DNA of 64,000 nucleotides. Origin: Erythrobacter longus. GTDB lineage: Bacteria; Pseudomonadota; Alphaproteobacteria; Sphingomonadales; Sphingomonadaceae. The DNA lies in NCBI RefSeq assembly GCF_000715015.1, contig NZ_JMIW01000001.1:1116001-1180000 (forward strand), in the 5' to 3' direction. Position 1 is the stretch's first letter. Each line of letters starts with the position of its first letter. The notes beneath the pieces were generated by a model that searched no databases, had not been told where the DNA came from, and saw nothing but the letters and a program-made list of their open reading frames with translations. Positions 8,848 through 18,663 of the stretch are shown here, piece after piece. The position numbers and the translations under genes are program-made.

Positions 8848-10926
8848 TCAAAACCGGTAGCGCAGTTCGAGCGAAACGCTGCGCGGGTTGAAGGAAGCGG
8901 GTGCAGGGTAGGAATCCTGCAGGAATTCCAGTCGCCTATCCTCGAAAAGGTTCTCTCCGATTAGTGAGACATCCAGCCCGTTGGGCGCCTCGTAGCGGAG
9001 CTGTACATCACCTGCGAAATAGGATGGAACCTGCCCACCAAGCAGCGAATCCACGTATCTCAACTGCGTATTGAGCGCGAGAGACGACCCGATCTGGAAG
9101 TTATTGGTGAACGCGGCTTGGTGTTTGGGCGAACCTTTAAGTGCCAGGAACCCAGTGAACGGCGTGCCGGTTGTCGGATCGATGCCCTTTTTGAAGTTGA
9201 AATGAGAGTAAGAAAGCTGCGTTTGCCACCACGACGCGATCTCACCTTTCAAAACCGCTTCCACCCCCCAAGTGTCGGTGACGCCCCGCGATTGAAATTG
9301 AACGTCTGCGTCAATGCTGACGGGAAACGGGACACCGGGGATGAATACCGGATTGGCGCTGATGGCTGTTGGTTGGTTGAGGTTTTCATACAGATTGTAA
9401 TATGCGGCAACATCAAAGTTCCACTTTGGCGCAAGGTCCGCTCTGAACCCGCCCTCAAAAGCGGTGACGTTCTCGCTTTCAAGATCTTGTGAGCCCAACA
9501 AGGTCGGGAAAAGAGTTAACGGGGATGGATTGGTTCTCGAGAAAGCCGGAGCGGCCACAAACTGCAAATCGGCATCCCGTTCAAATCGTGAAGGCGTTCG
9601 AACGGCGCGTGTGGCGGCTGCCCAAACCCCGATGTTTTCATCAGGGCGATAGAAGATGCGCACACCTGGCTGAAATTCGAAACCGGTGAAGTTGTTGCGC
9701 TCGAGTTTGGCTCCGATTGTCAGTCGCAATGTGTCCTGGATGAGCGAGATATCATCCTGAATATAGCCACTAATCCAAAGGTCGGTGTTCTCCTCTCGCT
9801 GAAAAGTTATGTTGGGCTCGATAGTCGAAAAATCGTCCCATATGGCGCGACCATTGATCCCGAAATTGATGTCATGGGTTTCGTTCGGTCGCCAATTCGC
9901 ACCGAAATCAACGTCGGCTATCGACCATTGAAGATCGAAGAACCCCAATTCTTCACGGTGAATATGTGAATAGTAGGCCTGAACCGACCAGTTCAAATCA
10001 TCCGATTGCTGCCGCCGCCAACGCGCCAGAACGTTGGCGGCGGTGTATTTCGTTTGGGTCACCACCTCTATTGGGGTCGGATCAACTAGAAAGGGATCAA
10101 TTCTGATCGTCGTGCTGTCTCCTGATCCAGCACTTAAATCCGCTTGGAGCGTGTAGGTATCGCGTTCAGTCGGCTCCCAGTCCAGACGCAGGCCAAGTTC
10201 GCCACTGTTAGTGGCGGTGCCAAGGTCTTCTCCATCGATCGACTGCAGCCCCTCGTCACGGCCGTATGAGCCGTGAGCGCGAAGCGTGGCATTATCGCCC
10301 AGACGTGCTCCGTATGACAGAGCCGCTTCCTGATTACGATTGCCAAGCCTTGCGTGCGCCCGGGCACCTAGCGTTTCGCCGCTATGTTTGGTGATGATGT
10401 TGATGACACCATTGACCGCATTTGCGCCCCAAAGCGTAGCTCCTGGGCCGCGGACCACTTCGATCCGCTCGATGTCTTGCAATGGCAAGTTGAGTTGGTC
10501 CCAAAAAACGCCAGATAGCGTGGAGACATAGATCGTGCGCCCATCGACCATCACCAGAAGGGAATTGGAATTGCGACCGTTAAAGCCGCGGATTGACACA
10601 GCGGTCGCACCGTTAGCGATCTCGCCGACCTCGAGGCCCGGAACCCTCCGCAAGAGATCGGGTATGGTGCCGCCGGGAGTGTTGCGGATCTCTTCTTGGG
10701 AAATCACGTAAACAGCCGCTGCTGAATCGCGAACATTCTGTCGTTTTTTCGCGACAGATGTCGACTCCAGCACCAACAGGTCTTCGAGTGCGATGTCCAG
10801 CAGTGGATCGTTGGATCCGCCTTCTTGGGTAATCTGATCCAGCTCCTGGGCCTGAGCTTGTGCGGGCGCTGAGAGCACCCAGAGGGCGGCACCTAATGCC
10901 CACAGCGACTTGTGCTTCGACAGCAT
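8848..10926 (-). CDS. TonB-dependent outer membrane receptor
   Basis: A 692-residue receptor. A signal peptide (cleavage near AQAQA) is followed by a plug domain at about 55-180 (IPDLLRRVPGLEV, IRGFNGRNSN, IERIEVVRGPGATLWGANA, GVINIITK) and a 22-strand-type beta-barrel ending in an aromatic residue (LELRYRF). The substrate is not shown by the sequence. Receptors of this type next to YfiR-like genes and sensor kinases may report ligand occupancy as well as transport. Thirteen bases separate it from the YfiR gene and 24 from the GGDEF/EAL gene upstream, so all are probably co-transcribed. There is no N-terminal signalling extension of the FecA type, so any signalling must use the neighbours. 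Confidence 0.93.
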   Translation of the reverse strand: MLSKHKSLWALGAALWVLSAPAQAQAQELDQITQEGGSNDPLLDIALEDLLVLESTSVAKKRQNVRDSAAAVYVISQEEIRNTPGGTIPDLLRRVPGLEVGEIANGATAVSIRGFNGRNSNSLLVMVDGRTIYVSTLSGVFWDQLNLPLQDIERIEVVRGPGATLWGANAVNGVINIITKHSGETLGARAHARLGNRNQEAALSYGARLGDNATLRAHGSYGRDEGLQSIDGEDLGTATNSGELGLRLDWEPTERDTYTLQADLSAGSGDSTTIRIDPFLVDPTPIEVVTQTKYTAANVLARWRRQQSDDLNWSVQAYYSHIHREELGFFDLQWSIADVDFGANWRPNETHDINFGINGRAIWDDFSTIEPNITFQREENTDLWISGYIQDDISLIQDTLRLTIGAKLERNNFTGFEFQPGVRIFYRPDENIGVWAAATRAVRTPSRFERDADLQFVAAPAFSRTNPSPLTLFPTLLGSQDLESENVTAFEGGFRADLAPKWNFDVAAYYNLYENLNQPTAISANPVFIPGVPFPVSIDADVQFQSRGVTDTWGVEAVLKGEIASWWQTQLSYSHFNFKKGIDPTTGTPFTGFLALKGSPKHQAAFTNNFQIGSSLALNTQLRYVDSLLGGQVPSYFAGDVQLRYEAPNGLDVSLIGENLFEDRRLEFLQDSYPAPASFNPRSVSLELRYRF

Positions 10927-10950
10927 TTTGAAGAAATCCTTGAATCTGAA

Positions 10951-12663
10951 TTAGGCTGCGGCGGAGGAATCTTCGCCTTTATGGTCCACATTCATTGCGG
11001 GGCTTTGCCCACTGCGCTGCGCAGTATTTCGGCAAAGAAGCTTAAGTTTCTCGAAAGAGATTGCTCGGGAGAACAGGAACCCCTGCAAAACGTCACAGCC
11101 CATCGACTGTAAGATGCGCTGTTGATCTTCGCTTTCCACACCCTCTGCGACCGAATGGAAACCCAGACTGTTCGAGAGGTTGATTATCGTCTGAACAAGC
11201 ACGTAAGCTTCAGGCTTGTCCTCAATGCTTTGCAGCAAGGATCGATCGATCTTGAGCCGTGAAATCGGCAGCATTATGAGATTGGCAAGATTGGAATAGC
11301 CGGTCCCAAAGTCATCGATCGCAACGCTGACACCGACATCGTTCAATCTGCCCAGGCTGCGCGCTGTCATGTCCGGGTCGCGCATCGCCGCATCTTCGGT
11401 GATCTCCAACTGCAGTAACTTGGCGGAGCATTGCCACCTGTTGATGCAGGACCGTACGAGAGAGGGAAACTCGAGGTTCTCAAGGTGTGTTGGCGATACG
11501 TTCGCCGCAATCATCAACGGTGTGCCCGCTCGTTCAAGCTCGGCGATACGGCGGGTGGCTTCATTGATGACCCACTCACCGATCTGCGCGCTCATGTTGG
11601 ATCGGTCGATGGCTGCGAAAAAGTCACCGGGCAAAAGAAGACCGCGGCGCGGGTGCCGCCATCTTAACAAGGCCTCAGCAGAGCAGACCTCCATGGTCCG
11701 CGCGTCGAACAAAGGCTGGAAGTGAAGTTCCAGTTCCCCCCGTGCGAAAGCCTCACGCACCTCGTTTTCTTCTCGCTCAGCTTGCCGAGCGTTTTCGAGC
11801 AGCGCTACGCTATAAAATTCGCAGCGATTTCGACCGAGACGCTTGGCCTGATACATTGCCGCATCAGCCTTGCGCAGAAGCTCATCATAGTCTTCGCCAT
11901 GGTCCGGGGCGAACGCAACACCTATGCTAGCCCCCACCTGCACGGATTGAACGCCGAGGTGAAAGGGGTCTGACAGAACGCGCAAGATGCGTTTAGCAAG
12001 GCGCTGTGCCGTGTTACCCGACCCGGCGTTGCCGACGAACAGAACGAACTCATCGCCGCCAAATCGAGCAATTTCGACCCGCGCTGTTTCTTGGCCGTTC
12101 TCTTCCGGGAAATCGAGCTTCGCCGCCAGCCTGAGCCGGTCTGCGCAAGCCACCAGCAATTTGTCGCCCTGACTGTGGCCCAAAGCATCGTTGATCTGCT
12201 TAAACCCGTCCATGTCGATAAACAGCAGGCAGTGCGGGGACCCTGGCTCAGCTGATTGCATGCATTTGGCAACCACCTGCTTAAAATGGGAGCGGTTGTT
12301 TAGGCCCGTTAGCGAGTCTTGTTTTGCCAGCAGACGAAGACGTTCGACATCGTTGCTCAAATGGAGATCATCTGCCCCGCTTAGCGCAACCTTACTGCTT
12401 TTGCTGCTGTCGCTTTGTCCAGCGGCAAGACCTGTTCGCCCCTCGGGTGTTGCGACAGCGAAAATTTGCCAGCGTCCAACAAAGAACCCGGACAAGATGC
12501 ACGCAGGAACTATCAGCGCTGCGCTCAAACCGTCTATAGCAAACCATGAGAGCCCAAAAACAAGGGTCACAATGAACGCAGCGAACGCGAGGACCGCAAT
12601 CGCGGTGAAGTGCCTTTCGCCAAGAGCAATAAGTGTTGGGGTCAAGAAGGATTTGCCGTTCAC
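10951..12663 (-). CDS. Membrane GGDEF-EAL protein (cyclic-di-GMP synthesis and breakdown)
   Basis: A 570-residue protein with two N-terminal membrane helices (about 20-68). The diguanylate cyclase domain has the intact GGDEF signature at 202-206. The phosphodiesterase domain has EALLRW at 330-335, the metal-site motifs NVSPTHLE and DDFGTGYS, LKIDRSLL, and the final Glu in AEGVES. Both domains look active. The start is a GTG at 12663 with no clear ribosome site. It is the first gene of the operon and the likely output module, changing cyclic-di-GMP in response to the receptor, YfiR and kinase genes behind it. The 244 bases upstream hold its promoter and a hairpin. Confidence 0.93.
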   Translation of the reverse strand: MNGKSFLTPTLIALGERHFTAIAVLAFAAFIVTLVFGLSWFAIDGLSAALIVPACILSGFFVGRWQIFAVATPEGRTGLAAGQSDSSKSSKVALSGADDLHLSNDVERLRLLAKQDSLTGLNNRSHFKQVVAKCMQSAEPGSPHCLLFIDMDGFKQINDALGHSQGDKLLVACADRLRLAAKLDFPEENGQETARVEIARFGGDEFVLFVGNAGSGNTAQRLAKRILRVLSDPFHLGVQSVQVGASIGVAFAPDHGEDYDELLRKADAAMYQAKRLGRNRCEFYSVALLENARQAEREENEVREAFARGELELHFQPLFDARTMEVCSAEALLRWRHPRRGLLLPGDFFAAIDRSNMSAQIGEWVINEATRRIAELERAGTPLMIAANVSPTHLENLEFPSLVRSCINRWQCSAKLLQLEITEDAAMRDPDMTARSLGRLNDVGVSVAIDDFGTGYSNLANLIMLPISRLKIDRSLLQSIEDKPEAYVLVQTIINLSNSLGFHSVAEGVESEDQQRILQSMGCDVLQGFLFSRAISFEKLKLLCRNTAQRSGQSPAMNVDHKGEDSSAAA

Positions 12664-12749
12664 ATGGCGCGAATGGCATAAACTGCTGAACAGACTTTTA
12701 AAGGCAGTATATGCGCTGTGAAGTCATTTCTCACCTGATGGACAACAAC

Positions 12750-12774
12750 GGTCGTCCGCGATGGACGGACGACC
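12750..12774 (-). terminator. Possible hairpin terminator after the autotransporter gene
   Basis: GGTCGTCCG at 12750-12758 pairs with CGGACGACC at 12766-12774 around a 7-base loop. It lies about 134 bases past the autotransporter stop and 87 before the GGDEF/EAL start. There is no T-run, so it is a weak terminator candidate. It could equally be a leader structure of the GGDEF/EAL operon. Confidence 0.35.
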
Positions 12775-12907
12775 GAAACTTGCTTGAACTCATCCCAATT
12801 GCTGGGCTTTTTATCGAGAGTGCGCTTAGTCGCCCACAAAAGAGCCTCCAACTCATTTCATCATCAAGCGTTGAAGAGGGGGCGCCTGGAGCAGGCAATG
12901 CGCCTGA

Positions 12908-15900
12908 TCAGAACCTCCAGCCAAGTGAGACAGAACCGGTCACGAAGCTGTCCTGCGTGTCGACGTTTCCTCGTGCCTCAGCCCCAAGGGACCAACCATC
13001 GCCGAGTTCGAAGCCACCAGCCACTGTAAGTAGAACCGATTGTCCATCGGTCAGCGGCGAGCGGACCTGAAACGAAGTGCCGGGCGCTCCTTCCAGGGTG
13101 AACCGGGAAGCTGCAAATTCACTTGTTCCGTCAACATATTGCACAGCAATGTCGAAATAGCGGTTTTCTTGCGTCCAGTTTGCGAAGAGCCCGCCGCCAA
13201 AGCGAGAGATGGAATAATCATCGCCCGTGCCCGAGAGGTTCAAGGCACCGGCCCCAGTTTCTTGCACGCGTCCAAGATCGGAGTTCCCAAGGTGGACCGA
13301 TGCCAACGGGCCGACTGCCAGTCCTCCATCGCCCACGGCAAAGCCAAAGCGTCCTTCAGCGGAGAACGCGAAACTGTCCACGTCGACCGAGCTCGTAGCG
13401 GACCGGTTCTGGGTCGGTATGCTGATGGTTCGTGAAACGCTGGCATCAAGGCTGGAATAATCGGCTGCTAGCGACACGCTAACACCGGCATTATTGTCGC
13501 CATAGCGCGCATAAGCCCCCAAACTCCAACCATCATAATTCGCCTCAGACCCACGATCATCAACGTCCAGATCGCCATCACGCCAGCCAAGCGAGAGCCC
13601 AGCTGCCCATTCATTTTCAGCCCCGCGATAATCAATGCCCAGATCCCCACCAAAGGTGCTCCGATCGGCGGTGGCGGCGTTGTCATCAGCATCAATCTCC
13701 CCGGAATTGAAGCCAAGGTTGCCCCAAATGCCCCAGCCTTCGCCAAAACCTTCATGCGATCTGGCAAGCAAGCGCTGCGAACGCTCCAATCCAGCAGACG
13801 CAGCACTGGCCATGACCGAGGAGTATATCTCGCCGGAACTTGTATCGAATGCACGTCTGGCCTGATCCCCGGTAGTGAACAAGATGGCCATATATGCAGC
13901 AGCTGAATCGCTACCGACAGTCTGATCAAGATCATCAAGCGCCATCGCCGCTTGCGCTTGGTTGAAAGTATTTGCGGCTGTCGGGAACAGCGGCATCGGC
14001 TCAGGATCGGGTTCAGGCCCCGGATCTACGTTGTTTGCTGTCAAAGTAAGTTGCACATCGTTTCCGTCCCCTGCAACATAAGAAATCGTCGGCGTAAGGA
14101 ACGCGAGTTCATTGGTAATCGTGCCAAAAGTGCCGTTCACTGCGTCTGACAAATCGTTATCAATAATGATGAAATTGAACGGATCGTTCCCTGCGAAATT
14201 TCCACCTGCCATGTCGAGGACAGACAGAGTTCCGTTTTGGAGATTAACCGTTCCCACCACTCGAAGTGTGTCATTTGTGCCGTTTTCATTCACTTCGACT
14301 TCAAACGTGGAAGCAGCGTCGAGAAGCAGATTGCCAGTGGTAAGTGAACCAATGCTGTTACCGGGCGCAAGAGTGCCGCCAAGAACCGACAAATTGCCGA
14401 TTGTTCCATTGCCCCCCAATCGCGCACTAGCCTCGACTAGGAAATCGACGTTCGCCAAATTCGCATTCGCAAAGGTTTGGCCATTCACTACCCTGTAATC
14501 GCTGAAAACTGACCCATCGGCGCCAATTGTCAAAATGCCCGTGCCACGTTGTTCAAAAGTTTCGACATTGGTGAACGCAAAATCATTCAGGTTGAGCATC
14601 TCGGAAGAGCCCGCTGCGGTTTCGAACACCGCACTGTCAACATCATCACCGCCGTCGGCCTGAATGCTGCTGGAGAGCGCGTTCAACAAAATGGTGTCAT
14701 TGCCGGAACCCAGATCAATGATTCCAGAAACATCTGATGTGCTGGTGAAAATTACCGTGTCGTCGCCCCCCTGCAAGTCGGCTGCCAAACCACTTGTCGA
14801 AGTCAAAGTCCCTGCGATTGTCAGCGTGGTCTCGATGGTTGACCCCGCCCGCTCTGCAATCGCAGCGCCGTCTCCCGTCGCGATCCGCGTGCCTGCACGA
14901 AGATCAATCGCAACCTGAGCCGCGCTTACGCCATCGGCTGTTTCACCCAGCGAGCCGATCAAAAGTCCGTTCGATCCCGCACCGCTTGCCTCGATCTGCG
15001 CATTGTTCCTCAGGCTGACGAGCATGGAATCAGTGCCTGCTGTTACGTTTTCGATTTCCAGCCCGTGCGACGCCGCGCCGCTGGCTGCGATACGGCTGTC
15101 ATCGAGGACAACCAAACCGCGCCCCCCAAGCCCGGTTGCACCGCCAATCCTGACAGCTGTCGCATCGCTCGCCCCGCGCGTGGTAAGAGTCGAGCCACTT
15201 AGAAAGACCTGATGGACGGAATTCCCGCCAACCGTGCCGACTTCAATTGCTGACGATCCAATCCCGTCCACGGTGACTTCCGCCGAGAACAGGCCAATCG
15301 ATTGAGCCGTATTGGATCCCAGAGTGCCGACAGAAATGCCGTCGCTGTTCGCACCGGCTGTTACGATCCGGGACTCGGTCAAATCGATATCGCGGGCACT
15401 GCCGTTGCCCATATTTCCAATCGACAGGCCGAATCCGTTGCTGCCCTGCGTAATAATATCGACGTCGTTCAGCTCGATCGTGAGCACGCTGCTGGGTCCG
15501 ATATTACCCAGCTGGATTCCGCCCGCATTTTCTCCGGTGGAACTGATCGAAGTATCTTCAATCACGAGCGTACCCGAGTTTGTCCCGACATCTGTTGATG
15601 TCAGGCTGTCGAGGATGATCGCAGTTGATCCAGCGCCCGCCGTCGAAAGTGTGCTCTGGCCGATAAAGACATTAGCGATGGATGTATCGTCGATAAAATC
15701 GATATTGATGATGTGGCTGTCTGCACCCGCAGTGGACAATGCGGAGTTACGGACAATTGCCTGAGTGTCAGTGACGGTGGGGTTATTGGTCCCGCTCAAT
15801 GAGCCAAGGAACAGGACATCGGAATTATCCCCGGCGGTCGTGATAGTGCTGTTTTCAATATCAATGGTGACTGCTGCCGGGCCGAGATCGAGCAGGATCG

Positions 15901-17728
15901 CATCGGAGTCTGCCCCGCTGGTCGCAAAAGTCGCCCCTGTAACTCCGAAAAAGCTGGTGGCTGATTGGCCTGGCCCTGCGATGAAGCGCACCGCATTGGA
16001 TCCCGCGCCAGCCGTCGTGATATCCGCATCAAGCTCAAGATTACCCGTGGTGGCGCCAGTTACATTAATTCCATGGGAGTTTGCGCCGGTAGTGATCAAT
16101 GCCCCGGTGTTCTCAATACTGACAGGATTGGCGCTGTTTGGATTGGCGGCGACGGTGATCGCGGATCCCGTACCCATCGTGATATTCCCGCTGTTGACAA
16201 TAGCTACGCTGCTGCCTCCAGTCGCGCCATTTGCATTGGCGTCAACGAAATCGAAGGTAACGCGAAGCCCTGCCGACCCTGCATTTGTGGTGTTGGACAA
16301 ATCGAGATTGCCGCTGTTGGTGATAATCGCTCCGGCGCTGTCATCCGCCGTAGAAAAAACGGTAATGCCTTGGGCTTGCGCACCGTCCAGCGTGATGTCG
16401 CCTTCATTGACAAGCGTGAACAGATACTCGCCGCCTGGCACACCGATATTGCTGGAAAGGCCAATACCGCGCAAAACGTCTCCACTCGCGGTAATATCTC
16501 CGCTGTTATTAACCGTGACATCCCCGGTTGCCCCCTCATTCGCGACAAAGATCGCATTCTGATTGAACCCGGTCAGATTGATGGCACCGGTGTTGGTGAC
16601 GCTCAGATTGAATTCGGTCGTTTGCGGATCGGTTGCATCAAGCGCGGTACCGGTTACGAAAATCCCGAGGTTGAAGTCGCCGCCAAGAGAGATGTCGCCG
16701 CTGTTTTCGACATTGATATCGACCCCGTTGGCAAAACCTTGCGCATTGATGCCGCGCCCGCCGATTTCCGTCCCGGAAATCGCTCCGCTGTTGACGATGT
16801 CAATTGTCGAAATCCCGGCCGCGGCGTTGTTGAACGTTGCGGCAACAATGCCAAAAACCTCGGGCCCAACAAGCGCAATATCACCGCTGTTATTGATGTC
16901 CGTATCCGAAACCTCGCCAAAAGCGTTCGTGACGATACCGCCTGCAATGCCTGCGAAATCGGTGTCGAAGTTACCTGTATTGGTAGTCACCGTAATCGCA
17001 CCGGAATTGGTGACCGATATGGCTCCGCCGCCCTGCGACGACTGAGCCAAGATGCCAGCAACGGGAAAGTCCCGCTCTCCACTGCTCGTAGAGGTTGCCG
17101 ACAACGCGCCGCTGTTTTCTATGGTGATATCACCTGAGCCCGCGAACTGGCGCACCAACAGAGCGTTTGAAAACTGGCTGGACGTCGTGACGGATACGTC
17201 ACCGGTATTGGTCAAACTCAAATTACCGTCGCCAGATACAACGTCGAGCTCTACCGCAGCGGCGGCTTCCCCCATGCCGTCGGTGGTTACAGTCGCGCCG
17301 GTTACCAAAGTGACATTGCCGGTTCCGGTGAACAGAATGATGCCTTGAGCGGGCGACGGAATGGCGACATCGTCGAATGTGTTTATTGTGACGCCTGCCG
17401 CCACCTCAACGTCAATATCTCCTGTATTTCGCGAAACTCCGATCCCGAAAATTCCGGGAGGGGCGATGGGAGCATCTGCGTTTTGTACGATTAAACGATC
17501 AAATTCTGGGTCGCCAGGCTGAGAGTTAACGCCACCAGCCAGATCGCCCTCACAGATCGCCTCACCGTTGACGATCGGGCATTCTGGATCAACACCGGGC
17601 ACCGTTTGTTGCGCAAATGCAGGTGTGCTCCACATGGCCATCAACGCGAGCGACGAGATCGAAAGCTTGTACTTTGTCGATGCCAAGCCGCCATGCTTGG
17701 ACCGTTTATTGATGGCTGATTTCGACAT
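12908..17728 (-). CDS. Large autotransporter (type Va secretion) with beta-helix passenger
   Basis: A 1606-residue surface protein. An extended signal peptide (cleavage near TPAFAQ) leads into a very long passenger made of many degenerate repeats around N-S-G-D/A-I and T-G-A-N-S. These form the rungs of a right-handed beta-helix. Near residues 1140-1200 is an autotransporter-associated repeat (GTLAPGNSIG). The last 275 residues or so form the C-terminal autotransporter barrel, beginning near WGIWGNLGF and ending WRF, the final Phe being the Bam recognition signal. No protease or lipase triad was seen, so an adhesin or biofilm matrix role is the best guess. It starts at an ATG with AAGGGG upstream. 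It sits 241 bases downstream of the sigma factor gene, on the same strand. Confidence 0.92.
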   Translation of the reverse strand: MSKSAINKRSKHGGLASTKYKLSISSLALMAMWSTPAFAQQTVPGVDPECPIVNGEAICEGDLAGGVNSQPGDPEFDRLIVQNADAPIAPPGIFGIGVSRNTGDIDVEVAAGVTINTFDDVAIPSPAQGIILFTGTGNVTLVTGATVTTDGMGEAAAAVELDVVSGDGNLSLTNTGDVSVTTSSQFSNALLVRQFAGSGDITIENSGALSATSTSSGERDFPVAGILAQSSQGGGAISVTNSGAITVTTNTGNFDTDFAGIAGGIVTNAFGEVSDTDINNSGDIALVGPEVFGIVAATFNNAAAGISTIDIVNSGAISGTEIGGRGINAQGFANGVDINVENSGDISLGGDFNLGIFVTGTALDATDPQTTEFNLSVTNTGAINLTGFNQNAIFVANEGATGDVTVNNSGDITASGDVLRGIGLSSNIGVPGGEYLFTLVNEGDITLDGAQAQGITVFSTADDSAGAIITNSGNLDLSNTTNAGSAGLRVTFDFVDANANGATGGSSVAIVNSGNITMGTGSAITVAANPNSANPVSIENTGALITTGANSHGINVTGATTGNLELDADITTAGAGSNAVRFIAGPGQSATSFFGVTGATFATSGADSDAILLDLGPAAVTIDIENSTITTAGDNSDVLFLGSLSGTNNPTVTDTQAIVRNSALSTAGADSHIINIDFIDDTSIANVFIGQSTLSTAGAGSTAIILDSLTSTDVGTNSGTLVIEDTSISSTGENAGGIQLGNIGPSSVLTIELNDVDIITQGSNGFGLSIGNMGNGSARDIDLTESRIVTAGANSDGISVGTLGSNTAQSIGLFSAEVTVDGIGSSAIEVGTVGGNSVHQVFLSGSTLTTRGASDATAVRIGGATGLGGRGLVVLDDSRIAASGAASHGLEIENVTAGTDSMLVSLRNNAQIEASGAGSNGLLIGSLGETADGVSAAQVAIDLRAGTRIATGDGAAIAERAGSTIETTLTIAGTLTSTSGLAADLQGGDDTVIFTSTSDVSGIIDLGSGNDTILLNALSSSIQADGGDDVDSAVFETAAGSSEMLNLNDFAFTNVETFEQRGTGILTIGADGSVFSDYRVVNGQTFANANLANVDFLVEASARLGGNGTIGNLSVLGGTLAPGNSIGSLTTGNLLLDAASTFEVEVNENGTNDTLRVVGTVNLQNGTLSVLDMAGGNFAGNDPFNFIIIDNDLSDAVNGTFGTITNELAFLTPTISYVAGDGNDVQLTLTANNVDPGPEPDPEPMPLFPTAANTFNQAQAAMALDDLDQTVGSDSAAAYMAILFTTGDQARRAFDTSSGEIYSSVMASAASAGLERSQRLLARSHEGFGEGWGIWGNLGFNSGEIDADDNAATADRSTFGGDLGIDYRGAENEWAAGLSLGWRDGDLDVDDRGSEANYDGWSLGAYARYGDNNAGVSVSLAADYSSLDASVSRTISIPTQNRSATSSVDVDSFAFSAEGRFGFAVGDGGLAVGPLASVHLGNSDLGRVQETGAGALNLSGTGDDYSISRFGGGLFANWTQENRYFDIAVQYVDGTSEFAASRFTLEGAPGTSFQVRSPLTDGQSVLLTVAGGFELGDGWSLGAEARGNVDTQDSFVTGSVSLGWRF

Positions 17729-17856
17729 TCGGATTTCCCCTTTTTGAATGGACCTTGTTTGTTGAAGCGCAACTTTCAGACAAACCGGGTCAGGGGGCGC
17801 AATTTTCTTGTTTTGACCATGTCTTCAGGGAACACAGATAAAGGGATCAGAAACCG

Positions 17857-17883
17857 GGATCGGATGCGTTCTTCGCCCGATCC
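17857..17883 (-). terminator. Weak hairpin between sigma-factor and autotransporter genes
   Basis: GGATCGG at 17857-17863 pairs with CCGATCC at 17877-17883 across a 13-base loop, in the 241-bp gap after the sigma factor stop. It could end sigma-factor transcripts, but no T-run follows. The rest of this gap should hold the autotransporter promoter. I could not identify promoter boxes with confidence. Confidence 0.25.
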
Positions 17884-17969
17884 GTTCGTCATTCCAACGC
17901 CTCAATCGCGCGGTTAATGGGTCCTGACCCCAGACTCTATTGGTTGTAGGAGCTTGGGAAAATGCCGGG

Positions 17970-18521
17970 CTAGCCTAATGCTTCAAGCAACCACGCACGC
18001 GATACGCGCCAACCGCGCTTGACAGTGGATTCTGACTGGCCGGTAGCTGCGGCAATCTGCTCAATCGTCATGCCGCCATAATAACGCATCTCGACAATTT
18101 TCGCGCGGTCAGCATCAATAGCGGCAAGCCTTTGCAACGCATCGTCCAATTGCCAGCTATCGACCTGATCGGGAACATCGACCATCTCTGTGGCAAGAGT
18201 AACAGCATAGTGGTGCCGCTTGGCTGCGTTGTTTTTTCGCGCGCGGTCGGTCAACACCCGTCGCATGGTCAGAGCTGCCAGCGAGAGAAAATGCGCCTTG
18301 TCATTCAAAGAGAGCTTTTGCGTCCCGATTACGCGCATCACCGCTTCATTGACCAAATCTCCCGCCGTCAGCGAGATATCGCCCTCTGAACGAAGCAAAT
18401 TGGCGGAGATTTTGCGAAGTTCGACATAGAGCAAGTCAAACAATGCGTCGCGCGCGCCAGAATCACCAGCGCGCCACGCAGCAAGCAATGTCTCCTGAGT
18501 ATGAACGTCGATATCGGCCAC
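17970..18521 (-). CDS. ECF-type sigma factor of the kinase-linked (Sig-70_X6-like) group
   Basis: A sigma-70 family factor of 183 residues from the GTG at 18521, which has a GGGGGG site 4-5 bases upstream and matches the usual N-terminus of the family. An ATG at 18548 would add nine residues but lacks a ribosome site. Region 2 (about LLAAWRAGDSGARDALFDLLY through ALTMRRVL) binds core and the -10 element. Region 4 (MRYYGGMTIEQIAAATGQSE-VKRGWRVSRAW) is the helix-turn-helix for the -35. Factors of this group have no adjacent anti-sigma factor and are usually encoded beside a Ser/Thr kinase, as here (divergent gene at 18664). Phosphorylation control is known or proposed for such pairs. The autotransporter downstream is a candidate target. 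Confidence 0.9.
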   Translation of the reverse strand: MADIDVHTQETLLAAWRAGDSGARDALFDLLYVELRKISANLLRSEGDISLTAGDLVNEAVMRVIGTQKLSLNDKAHFLSLAALTMRRVLTDRARKNNAAKRHHYAVTLATEMVDVPDQVDSWQLDDALQRLAAIDADRAKIVEMRYYGGMTIEQIAAATGQSESTVKRGWRVSRAWLLEALG

Positions 18522-18541
18522 AAGACCCCCCGCGATTTTTT

Positions 18542-18558
18542 GTTTCATAATATGAAAC
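18542..18558. promoter_or_regulatory. Perfect palindrome upstream of the sigma-factor gene
   Basis: GTTTCATA-A-TATGAAAC is an 8-bp perfect inverted repeat around one base. It is in the divergent region between the sigma factor and kinase genes, 21 bases before the GTG start and overlapping the alternative ATG. The symmetry suggests an operator for a dimeric regulator. The protein is unknown. Confidence 0.4.
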
Positions 18559-18663
18559 TTTGCAAGACTTTTGGAGATTCGGGTTGGTCAAGGACCATTT
18601 CTGGCCGAAATTGCGCTCCTAAGAACATGGAGTAGTATCGACGACTGCAATTGGGGTGCTGGA

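Noticed and set aside
15765..17137. Two long plus-strand open frames (265 and 390 codons) opposite the autotransporter
   Set aside because: They arise from the repetitive, stop-poor composition of the beta-helix coding strand. Their products are low-complexity and have no start signals, while the minus-strand protein has a complete autotransporter layout.
12908..17728. Repeated short motifs that could suggest a CRISPR array or tandem DNA repeat
   Set aside because: The repetition is at the protein level (N-S-G, T-G-A-N-S rungs) with divergent DNA and no constant repeat-spacer spacing.
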